Assembly (NCBI RefSeq): GCF_031456295.1
Contig: NZ_JAVDUJ010000001.1
Span: forward strand, 372,001 to 436,000
Length of the DNA: 64,000 bases
Direction: 5' to 3'
DNA from: Arcanobacterium_A hippocoleae
GTDB lineage: Bacteria > Actinomycetota > Actinomycetes > Actinomycetales > Actinomycetaceae
Position numbers and translations under genes: made by a program. Every line of letters begins with the position of its first letter. Positions within the stretch are counted from its first letter, which is position 1. Shown here piece by piece: positions 26,774 through 35,100 of this stretch. The notes beneath the pieces are model-generated. The model was given only the letters and a program-made list of their open reading frames with translations, ran no database searches and was not told where the DNA came from.

Positions 26774-27451
26774 ATGCAGATTCAGATTTCCAACCTTACC
26801 AAAGCATTTGCAGATCGTGATCTCTTTCGCGAACTCAACCATTCTTTTGTTCCGAATCAGGTAAATGTGATTCTCGGTGAGTCTGGTTCTGGTAAGACTA
26901 CGCTACTCAATATTATCGGTTTGTTCGAAAGCGCGGACGCTGGTCAGATTCTTTATGATGGCGTGATAGTGAGCGGAAGATCCAATCGGGAGACAAGAAA
27001 AATCATTCGGGCTACTACTGGATACATCTATCAAGATATTCGGCTTTTTGAGGATTTAAGCGTACGAGAAAATATTGAGATCGCGCTACGATTCAGCCAT
27101 GTCCCAAAGTCGGATTGGCGTTCGCGTACCGATGTCTTGCTTGAACGAATGGGATTAGGCGGTTTTGCTAATAAGCCTGCGAATCAGCTGAGTGGCGGCG
27201 AGAAACAACGTATCGCGATTGCACGTACTGTTGCCTCAGATAAGAAGCTTATTCTGGCTGATGAGCCAACTGGTGCCCTCGATGAGGATAATTCAAAAAT
27301 TATTGTCAATCTGCTGCAAGATATCGCAACCAATAATGGGTGCACTGTTATCTTAGTTACTCATTCTCATCTGGTTGCCGATACTTTTAAGCATCAGCAT
27401 TGGCTGCAGGGTGGACGGCTGCTTGATAGCGGTGAGCACAGTGAAGGCTAA
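26774..27451 (+). CDS. ABC transporter ATP-binding protein (bacteriocin-export type)
   Basis: The product is 225 aa from ATG 26774 (MQIQISNLTK); the frame opens at 26693, but that adds an unconserved leader. It has Walker A GESGSGKT, Q-loop YIYQDIRLF, signature LSGGEKQR, Walker B LILADEPTGAL and the H-loop VTHSH, so it should be an active ATPase. The LolD/MacB-like form and the partner suggest the group of ABC exporters found with lactococcin 972-like peptides. The last bases overlap the start of the membrane protein gene, indicating translational coupling. Confidence 0.85.
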   Translation: MQIQISNLTKAFADRDLFRELNHSFVPNQVNVILGESGSGKTTLLNIIGLFESADAGQILYDGVIVSGRSNRETRKIIRATTGYIYQDIRLFEDLSVRENIEIALRFSHVPKSDWRSRTDVLLERMGLGGFANKPANQLSGGEKQRIAIARTVASDKKLILADEPTGALDEDNSKIIVNLLQDIATNNGCTVILVTHSHLVADTFKHQHWLQGGRLLDSGEHSEG

Positions 27452-29549
27452 TATCCGTTTCCTTTTCCTTGTTTTATTACTGTTTGCAGTAGCCCACAAT
27501 ATTGTCGGTTCCATCGTTGACGACAAGAAATCTGAATACAGTACGGGTAGCATCTTTTACGTATCCAATAATCCGCAGGGAGTCATTGCTGATCCTGAGT
27601 TGATACTAGAAACTGTTGAATCACTGAACGCTAACGTGATCGCGAAAGATTCTAATCAGCAAGTTTATTTCTCTAACTTTTCTGATCTGGTTTTGATTTC
27701 AGGGCGCGCCCCAATAGCCGCAAATGAGTATGTTGCGGTTGTAGACAAACCAAACGGAAGTCAAATCCAACCTCACCATTCTATAATGGTCGGTACTTAT
27801 AAGGAAACGTTTACTGTCAACGGTGTCGGTAGCATCAAACTATTGATGCCAGGTAATCGTGTCTCGCTGCTTCAAATCGAGATGAGAAAGCCTCCTACGC
27901 AGACCCAGGCTGATGTGTTGCACCAAAATGGCTTCGTTCAGATCAATGCCCAAAATATAGACCGAAAAATTCAGGCTGAGACTTTTTCCTTGATTGACTT
28001 AGTAATCAATATTGTCAGCCTAGTCTTGCTGCTCATGGCGTTGACATCCTGGCTCAGCTATGTTTTCAAGCTAGTCGTGGATAGACGCGGCGAATTAGAA
28101 ACTCTTACCTCGTTTGGCATCAGTCGTTGGCAAATGCCCTTGGTGTTCCTCGCTGTACGACGGAGAGTGCTACTACGGCTCGGTGCCGAAACTGTAGGTG
28201 TCTTCGTGGCTGCGGGAGTCGCCAGTGCATTACTGCTCCAGCATATTTCGGGACTGTTACTACTTTTATCGTGGCTGGGAGGATGGTTGCTCGTCTTTCT
28301 CACCGTTTATGTTGCTATCTTTAGCTACACGGGGTCACCAACTACCAGAAACTCAAAGAGTGTGTTTTGGCTACGGATTTTTCTGTCTTGCATCGCACTG
28401 GGAGTACTGGTTTTGGCTGGGAAAGCCTTTTGGAGCGATTACCGATTCTGGCTCGCGGCTATTTTACTCGTAGCACTCACCTTCGTTATCCGTCACTCTG
28501 TCGTGGTGAAATCTCTTTATGGAACCATCAGATCATCAGCAATAGCGCTATTCGTAATGATCGCCATGATAGCGGTAATCAATGCGGTGGCTATCTCATT
28601 ATGGTCTGCTACCAGTTCCAAAGAAGACCTTGCGGTGAAAACCACTATGCCCTACCAAGCTCTTATTCGTGCTGAAACCTTACCGAAACCGTACAATACT
28701 TCGAAAGATTTTCAAAGATTTTCCTATATAAATCCACTCGATGGCGTGACCTTAGCCGGTCTGCAGGCTGATCCATTGATTTATTCCACCGATTTGCAAA
28801 GGTACGCCTCCTACGTCACATCTGGCGGGGTGATCAATGATGACTCGATTATGATAGGCGCTGCACTTGCAACTCGAAATAAAGCAGATGTGGGTAGCCC
28901 GATTGTTCTTAATGGCAAAACGTTCACAATCTCGCATATTGTAAACTCAGAGCAATACGCGGGAATGATTGTATATCTGTCGCAAAGTTCCTTCGCAAAA
29001 ATATTTGGCACTACTGGAAACACGATTTATGCAACAGATGTAGATATCACCCCTATCAAATCAAAATTGCCACCTGGATCAAGCGTTCAGACACGCGATG
29101 ACTACCGTCAGCTGTATCAAAGCTCTGCCTCGACTATGACTGTCTTAGTGTTTTCCTTGAGTATTGCAATATCATTAGTTAGTGCCTTTATTGCCTATCA
29201 GTTACTTTCGGTCTACATCAGTTCGATCATGTGGCGATTAAACGTACTACGCGGCTTCGGCATAACCTTTATGGAGTTTACAACAGCTACGGTGGTTCAT
29301 CTTCTCGCAATAGCTGCTGCAGCATTAGTACTGGTACTCGCGTTCGCACACCCTTTAACAGATAAGTTAACGTCAATGATCTTAGCCAGTACAGATACTT
29401 TCATAAATATCAGCGTGAGCCCTCTAGCGATGGGCATAACCTTTGCCGAAGTATTCGGTTTTAGTATTCTGACTTCAATTGTGTCATATCGATCCTTGTC
29501 ACAGCTTTCAATATATCAGCAATATCTTCAATGCGCTGTTAGTAACTAA
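27432..29549 (+). CDS. Bacteriocin-associated integral membrane protein (FtsX-like permease)
   Basis: The product is about 705 aa from GTG 27432 (GTG 27441 is equally possible and has GGTGAG just upstream). The start lies inside the ATPase gene. There is one N-terminal helix, an extracytoplasmic domain of about 160 residues, a cluster of about five to six helices in the centre (near 200-390), a second outside domain and three C-terminal helices. That layout matches the putative immunity/export membrane protein of lactococcin 972-type loci (a double FtsX-like permease). It pairs with the ATPase to export or exclude a peptide. No intact peptide gene is adjacent. Confidence 0.75.
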   Translation: MSTVKANIRFLFLVLLLFAVAHNIVGSIVDDKKSEYSTGSIFYVSNNPQGVIADPELILETVESLNANVIAKDSNQQVYFSNFSDLVLISGRAPIAANEYVAVVDKPNGSQIQPHHSIMVGTYKETFTVNGVGSIKLLMPGNRVSLLQIEMRKPPTQTQADVLHQNGFVQINAQNIDRKIQAETFSLIDLVINIVSLVLLLMALTSWLSYVFKLVVDRRGELETLTSFGISRWQMPLVFLAVRRRVLLRLGAETVGVFVAAGVASALLLQHISGLLLLLSWLGGWLLVFLTVYVAIFSYTGSPTTRNSKSVFWLRIFLSCIALGVLVLAGKAFWSDYRFWLAAILLVALTFVIRHSVVVKSLYGTIRSSAIALFVMIAMIAVINAVAISLWSATSSKEDLAVKTTMPYQALIRAETLPKPYNTSKDFQRFSYINPLDGVTLAGLQADPLIYSTDLQRYASYVTSGGVINDDSIMIGAALATRNKADVGSPIVLNGKTFTISHIVNSEQYAGMIVYLSQSSFAKIFGTTGNTIYATDVDITPIKSKLPPGSSVQTRDDYRQLYQSSASTMTVLVFSLSIAISLVSAFIAYQLLSVYISSIMWRLNVLRGFGITFMEFTTATVVHLLAIAAAALVLVLAFAHPLTDKLTSMILASTDTFINISVSPLAMGITFAEVFGFSILTSIVSYRSLSQLSIYQQYLQCAVSN

Positions 29550-29627
29550 AGGCTAACAGACAAATAATCGGGGTGAAATCGCTAGTGGATTGTTATTTAG
29601 CCAGTTTGAAACGATAGCAAGGAGCCA

Positions 29628-31175
29628 TCATTTTTTAGAAGCATATGCACGAATCAAATCCTGCGCCACACGATGATCTCCAATATAGGGCTCATATCCG
29701 CCATTGACTTTCATGAAATTCTCACGCCCTTTACCTGCCACAAAAAATACAATTTCTCTTTGCGCGCCTTCTTTCAGCAGATCCAGCTCTTTTTGAAAAG
29801 CGATCTGGATCCCTGCTTCACGATCATCGTAAATCTCAGTGCGGATCGAAGTCTGGATATTCTGCACTACTTCATAAGCAATCTTTTGCACATCTTCAGT
29901 GCCGGTATCTTCCGGGATGATATATATTGCTTCCGAATATTTCTCAGCTACTTGTGGCAAATCAATCCGCCGGTTATAGGCTTTATTCCCCGGAGCGCCA
30001 AAAAGAGTAATGATTTTTGCTGCCGGATAAAGCTCATGCAAAGATTGCAATGCTTTTTCAAAGCTCAAGGCATTATGGGCATAATCGACGAAGAAATGAA
30101 TTTTTCCGTCAGCTGTGGAAAGCAACTCCGAGCGGCCTGGCACTGCCACATCACGCAAACCAGCAGCAATATCTTCGGGCGTAACACCACTAATCAAGCC
30201 ACAAGCAATTGCCACTGCTGCATTTTCAACATTGTACGTTCCAGGCATCGTAATTTCGTATGGATGACCGTTAAGCTGAAATTTTGCTCCACTGCTTCCA
30301 GCGAGAATATCTGAAATCACAAATTCTCCGCGATTACCGTCTGCTCCGGAAATTGTATGCGCATGTACTCCAATAGCATTTACTTTCGCTTCTACCGCGG
30401 TTAATTGATCCATTTCTAGCGAGTAAATGAAGTCTTTGGTTTGTTCCGCAATTTTCAGCTTCGACTCCAAATAATCAGCAAAATCGGGATGCTCAACCGG
30501 ACTGATATGATCAAATCCAATATTGGCAAAACTGCAGATATCAAACTCGATTCCCGCCACTCGACCGTATTTCAGTGCTTGTGAAGAAACTTCAATTACA
30601 CAATGCGTGACTCCATTTTTTACACATTCGGCAAGGATCCGCAGCAATTCCACTGACTCTTCAGTGGTGAGATGTGCTTCTTTCGTTGTTGCGCCATCAA
30701 AAATTTCAATTCCAGAAAGTAATCCGCACGGCGCTTTTCCACTTGCCGCCAAAGCAGCATCGAGTACTGCCTTGACCATATAAACCGTCGTAGATTTTCC
30801 TTTCGTACCTGTTACACCAATCAAATGAAGTTTCTGATCTGGATAAGCAAAAAATTTTCGAGCTGCCACAGCCATCGCAAGTCGCGTATTTGATGTGATG
30901 ATCCCTGGAATCGGTACGTCATATCTAGTCTCAGACAGATATGCGACCGCACCTGCCGCAATCGCGTTCAGGAGATACTCGACTTTGAAATTGGCCCCCT
31001 TACAAATAAAGAGTGCACCTGGGAAAACTTTCCGCGAATCAAATGTGATATCAGCAATCTGAATTTCATGTTGCGCATCGTAATTACACGTATCGACAAG
31101 TAATTGTGCATGCTGTATTTCCTGTACCAGCTGGGAAAGTTGGCATGTATTTTGAGTTCCCAATTTATTTTCCAA
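29628..31175 (-). CDS. murE: MurE-type Mur ligase, non-canonical substrate motif
   Basis: The product is 515 aa, starting at TTG 31175 behind AAGGTGA. It has the three Mur ligase domains: an N-terminal UDP-binding part with DSRKV, the ATP site GTKGKST (123-129) with carbamylated Lys K239, and a C-terminal amino-acid domain with VDYAHN (363-368). MurE adds the third residue of the peptidoglycan stem. Where DAP-adding enzymes have DNPR, this one reads PEDTGTED (421-428), so DAP is unlikely; Lys or Orn is a reasonable guess. It is alone here, away from a division and cell-wall cluster, and could be a second MurE paralogue. It is convergent with the exporter. Confidence 0.8.
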   Translation of the reverse strand: MENKLGTQNTCQLSQLVQEIQHAQLLVDTCNYDAQHEIQIADITFDSRKVFPGALFICKGANFKVEYLLNAIAAGAVAYLSETRYDVPIPGIITSNTRLAMAVAARKFFAYPDQKLHLIGVTGTKGKSTTVYMVKAVLDAALAASGKAPCGLLSGIEIFDGATTKEAHLTTEESVELLRILAECVKNGVTHCVIEVSSQALKYGRVAGIEFDICSFANIGFDHISPVEHPDFADYLESKLKIAEQTKDFIYSLEMDQLTAVEAKVNAIGVHAHTISGADGNRGEFVISDILAGSSGAKFQLNGHPYEITMPGTYNVENAAVAIACGLISGVTPEDIAAGLRDVAVPGRSELLSTADGKIHFFVDYAHNALSFEKALQSLHELYPAAKIITLFGAPGNKAYNRRIDLPQVAEKYSEAIYIIPEDTGTEDVQKIAYEVVQNIQTSIRTEIYDDREAGIQIAFQKELDLLKEGAQREIVFFVAGKGRENFMKVNGGYEPYIGDHRVAQDLIRAYASKK

Positions 31176-31240
31176 GCTAAATCACCTTCAACAGTTATAA
31201 TTATTGCGTTATTACTCATGCTGATGCATCTCACAGATAA

Positions 31241-32188
31241 GTGAAAACCATTTTGACTATTCAATCAACGAATCACGTACTTATGGTACGTCCAGCAATG
31301 TTTAATTATAACTGCGAAACCTCCATCGACAACGCCTTCCAACAACCCATTTCCCAAAATGAAACAGAGACGGCCGAAAACTTAGCTGAAAAATTGCAGG
31401 AATCAGCTTTAGCTGAATTTAACGATTTAGCAGATACGCTTCGCAAACTTGGAGTGCGCGTGGAAATTCTGTTTGACTCAATTTCCCCATACACACCCGA
31501 TTCAATATTTCCCAATAACTGGTTTTCCACTCATGAAGGTACTTTGATCCTTTACCCAATGATGGCAAAAAATCGTCAACTGGAAGTAACGAAATTTGCC
31601 CCCGATCTAATCGAGATCTATCAGCCTCAGCAGACGCTTGATTTTACTTCTTATACACGCGATGGAATTGCTTTAGAAAGTACCGGGGCAATGATTTTTG
31701 ACCGTCGAAATGGACGCATCTATGCTTCACTTTCAAACCGTTGTAATGCAGACCTACTGCAAAAAGTGGCAGCTACTTTAGATTACGAAGCAATTTCATT
31801 CCGCTCTCAACATCTGGGGATGCCCATCTACCATACGAATGTTTTACTTTCTCTTGGCACAGATATTGCCCTGATCGGCACATCGCTGATCGATATTGAA
31901 AATCGGCACACCGTGATCGAAAATCTTGTAGCGGATCGAGAAATAGTGGAACTTAGCCCGCAGCAAATCACAAAATTTGCAGGTAATATGCTTGAGTTAC
32001 GCGGAGCTGACGGACCATTTTTACTAATGTCAAGTACAGCTTACAGTTCACTGGAAACATCCCAAATCAGCCAAATCGAAAAATATCTCCCGATTTGCTC
32101 AGTAAACGTAGCAACAATTGAAAAACTCGGCGGCGGATCAGTGCGGTGTATGGTCGGAGAAATCTTCTCGCAGATGCATCATGAATGA
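31241..32188 (+). CDS. CtlX-like guanidino-modifying hydrolase (arginine deiminase superfamily)
   Basis: The product is up to 315 aa. The frame opens at GTG 31241; TTG 31253 is also plausible, and there is no clear ribosome-binding site. Conserved features are MVRPAMFNYN near 15, PDSIFPNNWFSTH (86-98), LESTGAM near 145, YHTNVLLSLG with catalytic His 198, and GGGSVRCM with nucleophile Cys 303. This is the pattern of the citrulline-utilisation hydrolase/dimethylargininase branch, which cleaves C-N bonds of guanidino or ureido compounds. It may act on citrulline, arginine or methylarginine. It faces away from murE, 65 bases apart. A hairpin follows the stop. Confidence 0.82.
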   Translation: MKTILTIQSTNHVLMVRPAMFNYNCETSIDNAFQQPISQNETETAENLAEKLQESALAEFNDLADTLRKLGVRVEILFDSISPYTPDSIFPNNWFSTHEGTLILYPMMAKNRQLEVTKFAPDLIEIYQPQQTLDFTSYTRDGIALESTGAMIFDRRNGRIYASLSNRCNADLLQKVAATLDYEAISFRSQHLGMPIYHTNVLLSLGTDIALIGTSLIDIENRHTVIENLVADREIVELSPQQITKFAGNMLELRGADGPFLLMSSTAYSSLETSQISQIEKYLPICSVNVATIEKLGGGSVRCMVGEIFSQMHHE

Positions 32189-32220
32189 AGGTGGCTGAAT
32201 CATTAGACTCAGCCACCTTC
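32187..32220. terminator. Hairpin between ctlX-like gene and tRNA-Val
   Basis: A 12-bp perfect stem (32187-32198 with 32209-32220) overlaps the ctlX-like stop codon and lies just past the 3' end of the minus-strand tRNA-Val. No T-run follows on either strand, so it may act as a processing or weak convergent terminator. Confidence 0.5.
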
Positions 32221-32225
32221 ACCAG

Positions 32226-32297
32226 TGGGCGATACTGGGATCGAACCAGCGACCTCTTCCGTGTCAAGGAAACGCGCTACCACTGCGCTAATCGCCC
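32226..32297 (-). tRNA. tRNA-Val (GAC)
   Basis: A 72-nt cloverleaf on the minus strand has a 7-bp acceptor stem (32291-32297 with 32227-32233), loop TTGACAC giving anticodon GAC, and a GGTTCGATCCC T arm. The discriminator is A; CCA is not encoded. Confidence 0.95.
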
Positions 32298-32382
32298 AAT
32301 ATTTATTTTTTCAAAGCAATTTTGGACAAAAGAAAAAGCCAGAAAATCTAATGACTTTCCTGGCACTTTTGAGATTGCATCG

Positions 32383-32453
32383 AGGTGGGTACGGGATTCG
32401 AACCCGTGTATACGGCTTTGCAGGCCGCTGCCTCGCCTCTCGGCCAACCCACC
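32383..32453 (-). tRNA. tRNA-Cys (GCA)
   Basis: A 71-nt cloverleaf on the minus strand has an acceptor stem of 32447-32453 with 32384-32390 and anticodon GCA in CTGCAAA. The discriminator is U, as expected for tRNA-Cys. CCA is not encoded. Confidence 0.95.
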
Positions 32454-32485
32454 ACGTGGTTGAGCAGTGAACTGCCTGGCCATCG

Positions 32486-32558
32486 AGCGGATGACGGGGC
32501 TCGGACCCGCGACCTCAACCTTGGCAAGGTTGCGCTCTACCAACTGAGCTACATCCGC
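32486..32558 (-). tRNA. tRNA-Gly (GCC)
   Basis: A 73-nt cloverleaf on the minus strand has an acceptor stem of 32552-32558 with 32487-32493 and anticodon GCC. The discriminator is U, as expected for tRNA-Gly. It is the first of the Gly-Cys-Val cluster. Confidence 0.95.
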
Positions 32559-32756
32559 ATTTCACCGCTCGAATACTTTGAAACATTTCGTTTCCATCCT
32601 TGCGACTGTTCTAATATAGCGAGGCTTTCTCCAAGATGTCCAATTACATTACCGTGACCTGCAACACTAAGCATATTTAGCTAAACTTAAATTAGAGTTT
32701 TCACGCTTTTGGTGGAATCTCACGTACTTCGAAAAGAAAAGTGAGAACCTTGAATC

Positions 32757-35012
32757 ATGGAAATTTGGCCAGGTAAACCGTATCCACTCGGTGCCACATT
32801 CGATGGTGCCGGCACGAATTTTGCAGTTTTTTCGTCAGCGGCGCAAAAAATCGAATTATGCCTGATTGACGATAACTATCATGAAGAGCGCATTGAAATG
32901 CGCGAAATAGATGCACACGTATGGCATTGCTACGTACTGGGCATCCGCCCCGGGCAACGTTACGGATTCCGAGCTCACGGCGAGTTCAATCCGGAGGCAG
33001 GGCTGCGCTTTGATGCGTCGAAAATCTTACTTGACCCATACGCAAAAGCGATTGACGGGCAAGTCGAAAACAGCCAGGCAAATTTTTCGTACAATTTTAC
33101 CAATCCAGAAGAATTCGTAAATGAAGATTCACTTGGTCAGACGATGCTCTCAGTAGTCCATAACCAATTCTTTGACTGGGGTCACGACCGTCCTCCGCAC
33201 CATCAATATCACGACACAATCATCTACGAAGCACACGTCAAAGGAATGACGAAACTAAACTCGCATATCCCAGAGCAACTTCGCGGTACATATATGGGGA
33301 TTGCACACCCAGCAAATATCGAATACTTAAAAGAGCTTGGAGTGACAGCTATCGAGTTAATGCCTGTGCATCAATTCGTGAATGATACTTCACTAATCGA
33401 AAAAGGTCTTTCAAATTATTGGGGCTACAACACCATTGGCTTCTTCGCCCCACAAAACACCTACTCGTCATCAGGTACTCGCGGCGAGCAAGTCGAAGAA
33501 TTCAAATCGATGGTCAAAGCCCTTCATGAAGCAAATATTGAAGTGATTTTAGATGTGGTTTACAACCACACCGCAGAAGGGAACCATCTTGGTCCGACCC
33601 TTTCTTTCCGCGGTCTGGATAATGCGGCATACTACCGACTCGTACCCGACGATTCGAGTCACTATTTCGATACCACCGGCACCGGCAATTCGCTGAATAT
33701 GCGCGCCCCGCACACACTCCAACTGATCATGGATTCATTACGATACTGGATTCTCGAAATGCACGTAGATGGATTCCGCTTTGATCTTGCTTCCACTCTT
33801 GCACGTGAACTGCACGCAGTAGATAAACTCTCCACCTTCTTTGATATCATCCAGCAAGATCCGATCATCTCCCAAGTAAAGCTGATCGCCGAGCCTTGGG
33901 ACGTTGGCGAAGGCGGCTATAATGTCGGCGAATTTCCGCCATTATGGACCGAATGGAATGGGAAATACCGTGATACGATGCGCGATTTTTGGCGTGGTGA
34001 GCCATCAACTCTCGACGAATTCGCTTCCCGTCTTTCCGGATCTTCAGATCTCTACGCGCATTCAGGGCGCCGCCCGGTAGCATCGATCAATTTCATCACC
34101 GCGCATGATGGCTTCACCATGCGTGATCTCGTCTCTTACAACGAAAAGCATAACGAAGCCAATGGCGAGGATTCGCGTGATGGAGAATCCCATAATCGTT
34201 CATGGAACTGCGGAGTCGAAGGCCCGACGGACGATTCTGAGATTCGCACCCTGCGAGTACGGCAAGTTAAAAATATGCTTGCAACCTTACTTCTCTCCCA
34301 AGGTGTACCAATGATTTCTCATGGCGATGAAATTGGCCGCACCCAGCAAGGAAATAATAATACTTATGCGCAAGACAATGAACTTGCCTGGATGGATTGG
34401 GAGCTGCATCCAGAAGCTACCGATTTATTCCTCTTTACACAAAAGTTAATCCAGCTGCGCAAAGACCATCCAGTATTTCGCAGACGACGTTTTTTCCAGG
34501 GCGAATCCAGCCGTGGCGGCACCTCGCTCCAAGGCGATATCGAGTGGATGCGCAATGATTCTTCGCTGATGGAAGACGCCGATTGGGAAACACACTATGC
34601 GCGGTCCTTGATGGTGTACTTAAACGGGCAAAAGATTGCTGAACCGAATTTACGTGGCGAGAAAATCATTGATGACGATTTCCTCCTCGCCTTCAACGCC
34701 TCAGCTGAAGATCTCCAGTTCGTGATTCCGCAAACTGATAATCCCACCCCTTGGGAAGTCGTTTTATGTACTGATTCGGAAATCGAGATCGGCGCACAGC
34801 TCATTTCAGAAGCCAGCTTTTTGGTTCGCTCACGCTCAATCTGGGTATTACAACGGAAAATTGCGATCCTTGAAGAAGAATCACTCCTTGATTCGATCAC
34901 TGCCGAAAGTCAGCGCCGTGAGCGCGGTAGCGAATCCGGTATTGAACCGTTCGAGGATCATCCGCAGCAAACTTCTGAAGATTCCAGCGCAGTATCCATT
35001 AGCACGCAGTGA
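32757..35012 (+). CDS. glgX: Glycogen debranching enzyme GlgX/TreX
   Basis: The product is 751 aa. It belongs to glycoside hydrolase family 13 (isoamylase type). The N-terminal CBM48 module (about 5-110) is followed by the barrel: YEAHVKGMT near 160, DVVYNHTAEGNH near 260, nucleophile in DGFRFDLAS near 335, acid in LIAEPWDVG near 375, and TAHDGFTMRDLVSYNEKHN near 448. It removes alpha-1,6 branches from glycogen and releases linear maltodextrins. The C-terminus carries an extra acidic, Ser-rich tail of about 40 residues with no known role. It is the first gene of a trehalose operon with treY and treZ. Confidence 0.93.
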   Translation: MEIWPGKPYPLGATFDGAGTNFAVFSSAAQKIELCLIDDNYHEERIEMREIDAHVWHCYVLGIRPGQRYGFRAHGEFNPEAGLRFDASKILLDPYAKAIDGQVENSQANFSYNFTNPEEFVNEDSLGQTMLSVVHNQFFDWGHDRPPHHQYHDTIIYEAHVKGMTKLNSHIPEQLRGTYMGIAHPANIEYLKELGVTAIELMPVHQFVNDTSLIEKGLSNYWGYNTIGFFAPQNTYSSSGTRGEQVEEFKSMVKALHEANIEVILDVVYNHTAEGNHLGPTLSFRGLDNAAYYRLVPDDSSHYFDTTGTGNSLNMRAPHTLQLIMDSLRYWILEMHVDGFRFDLASTLARELHAVDKLSTFFDIIQQDPIISQVKLIAEPWDVGEGGYNVGEFPPLWTEWNGKYRDTMRDFWRGEPSTLDEFASRLSGSSDLYAHSGRRPVASINFITAHDGFTMRDLVSYNEKHNEANGEDSRDGESHNRSWNCGVEGPTDDSEIRTLRVRQVKNMLATLLLSQGVPMISHGDEIGRTQQGNNNTYAQDNELAWMDWELHPEATDLFLFTQKLIQLRKDHPVFRRRRFFQGESSRGGTSLQGDIEWMRNDSSLMEDADWETHYARSLMVYLNGQKIAEPNLRGEKIIDDDFLLAFNASAEDLQFVIPQTDNPTPWEVVLCTDSEIEIGAQLISEASFLVRSRSIWVLQRKIAILEEESLLDSITAESQRRERGSESGIEPFEDHPQQTSEDSSAVSISTQ

Positions 35013-35100
35013 CGCCCCCGATTTTAGCCAAAATACGACAATCAAAAATTTGCGTGCCACACAGTGCAAATCCGCTTCCAAGCATTGAATGGAGAGATGA

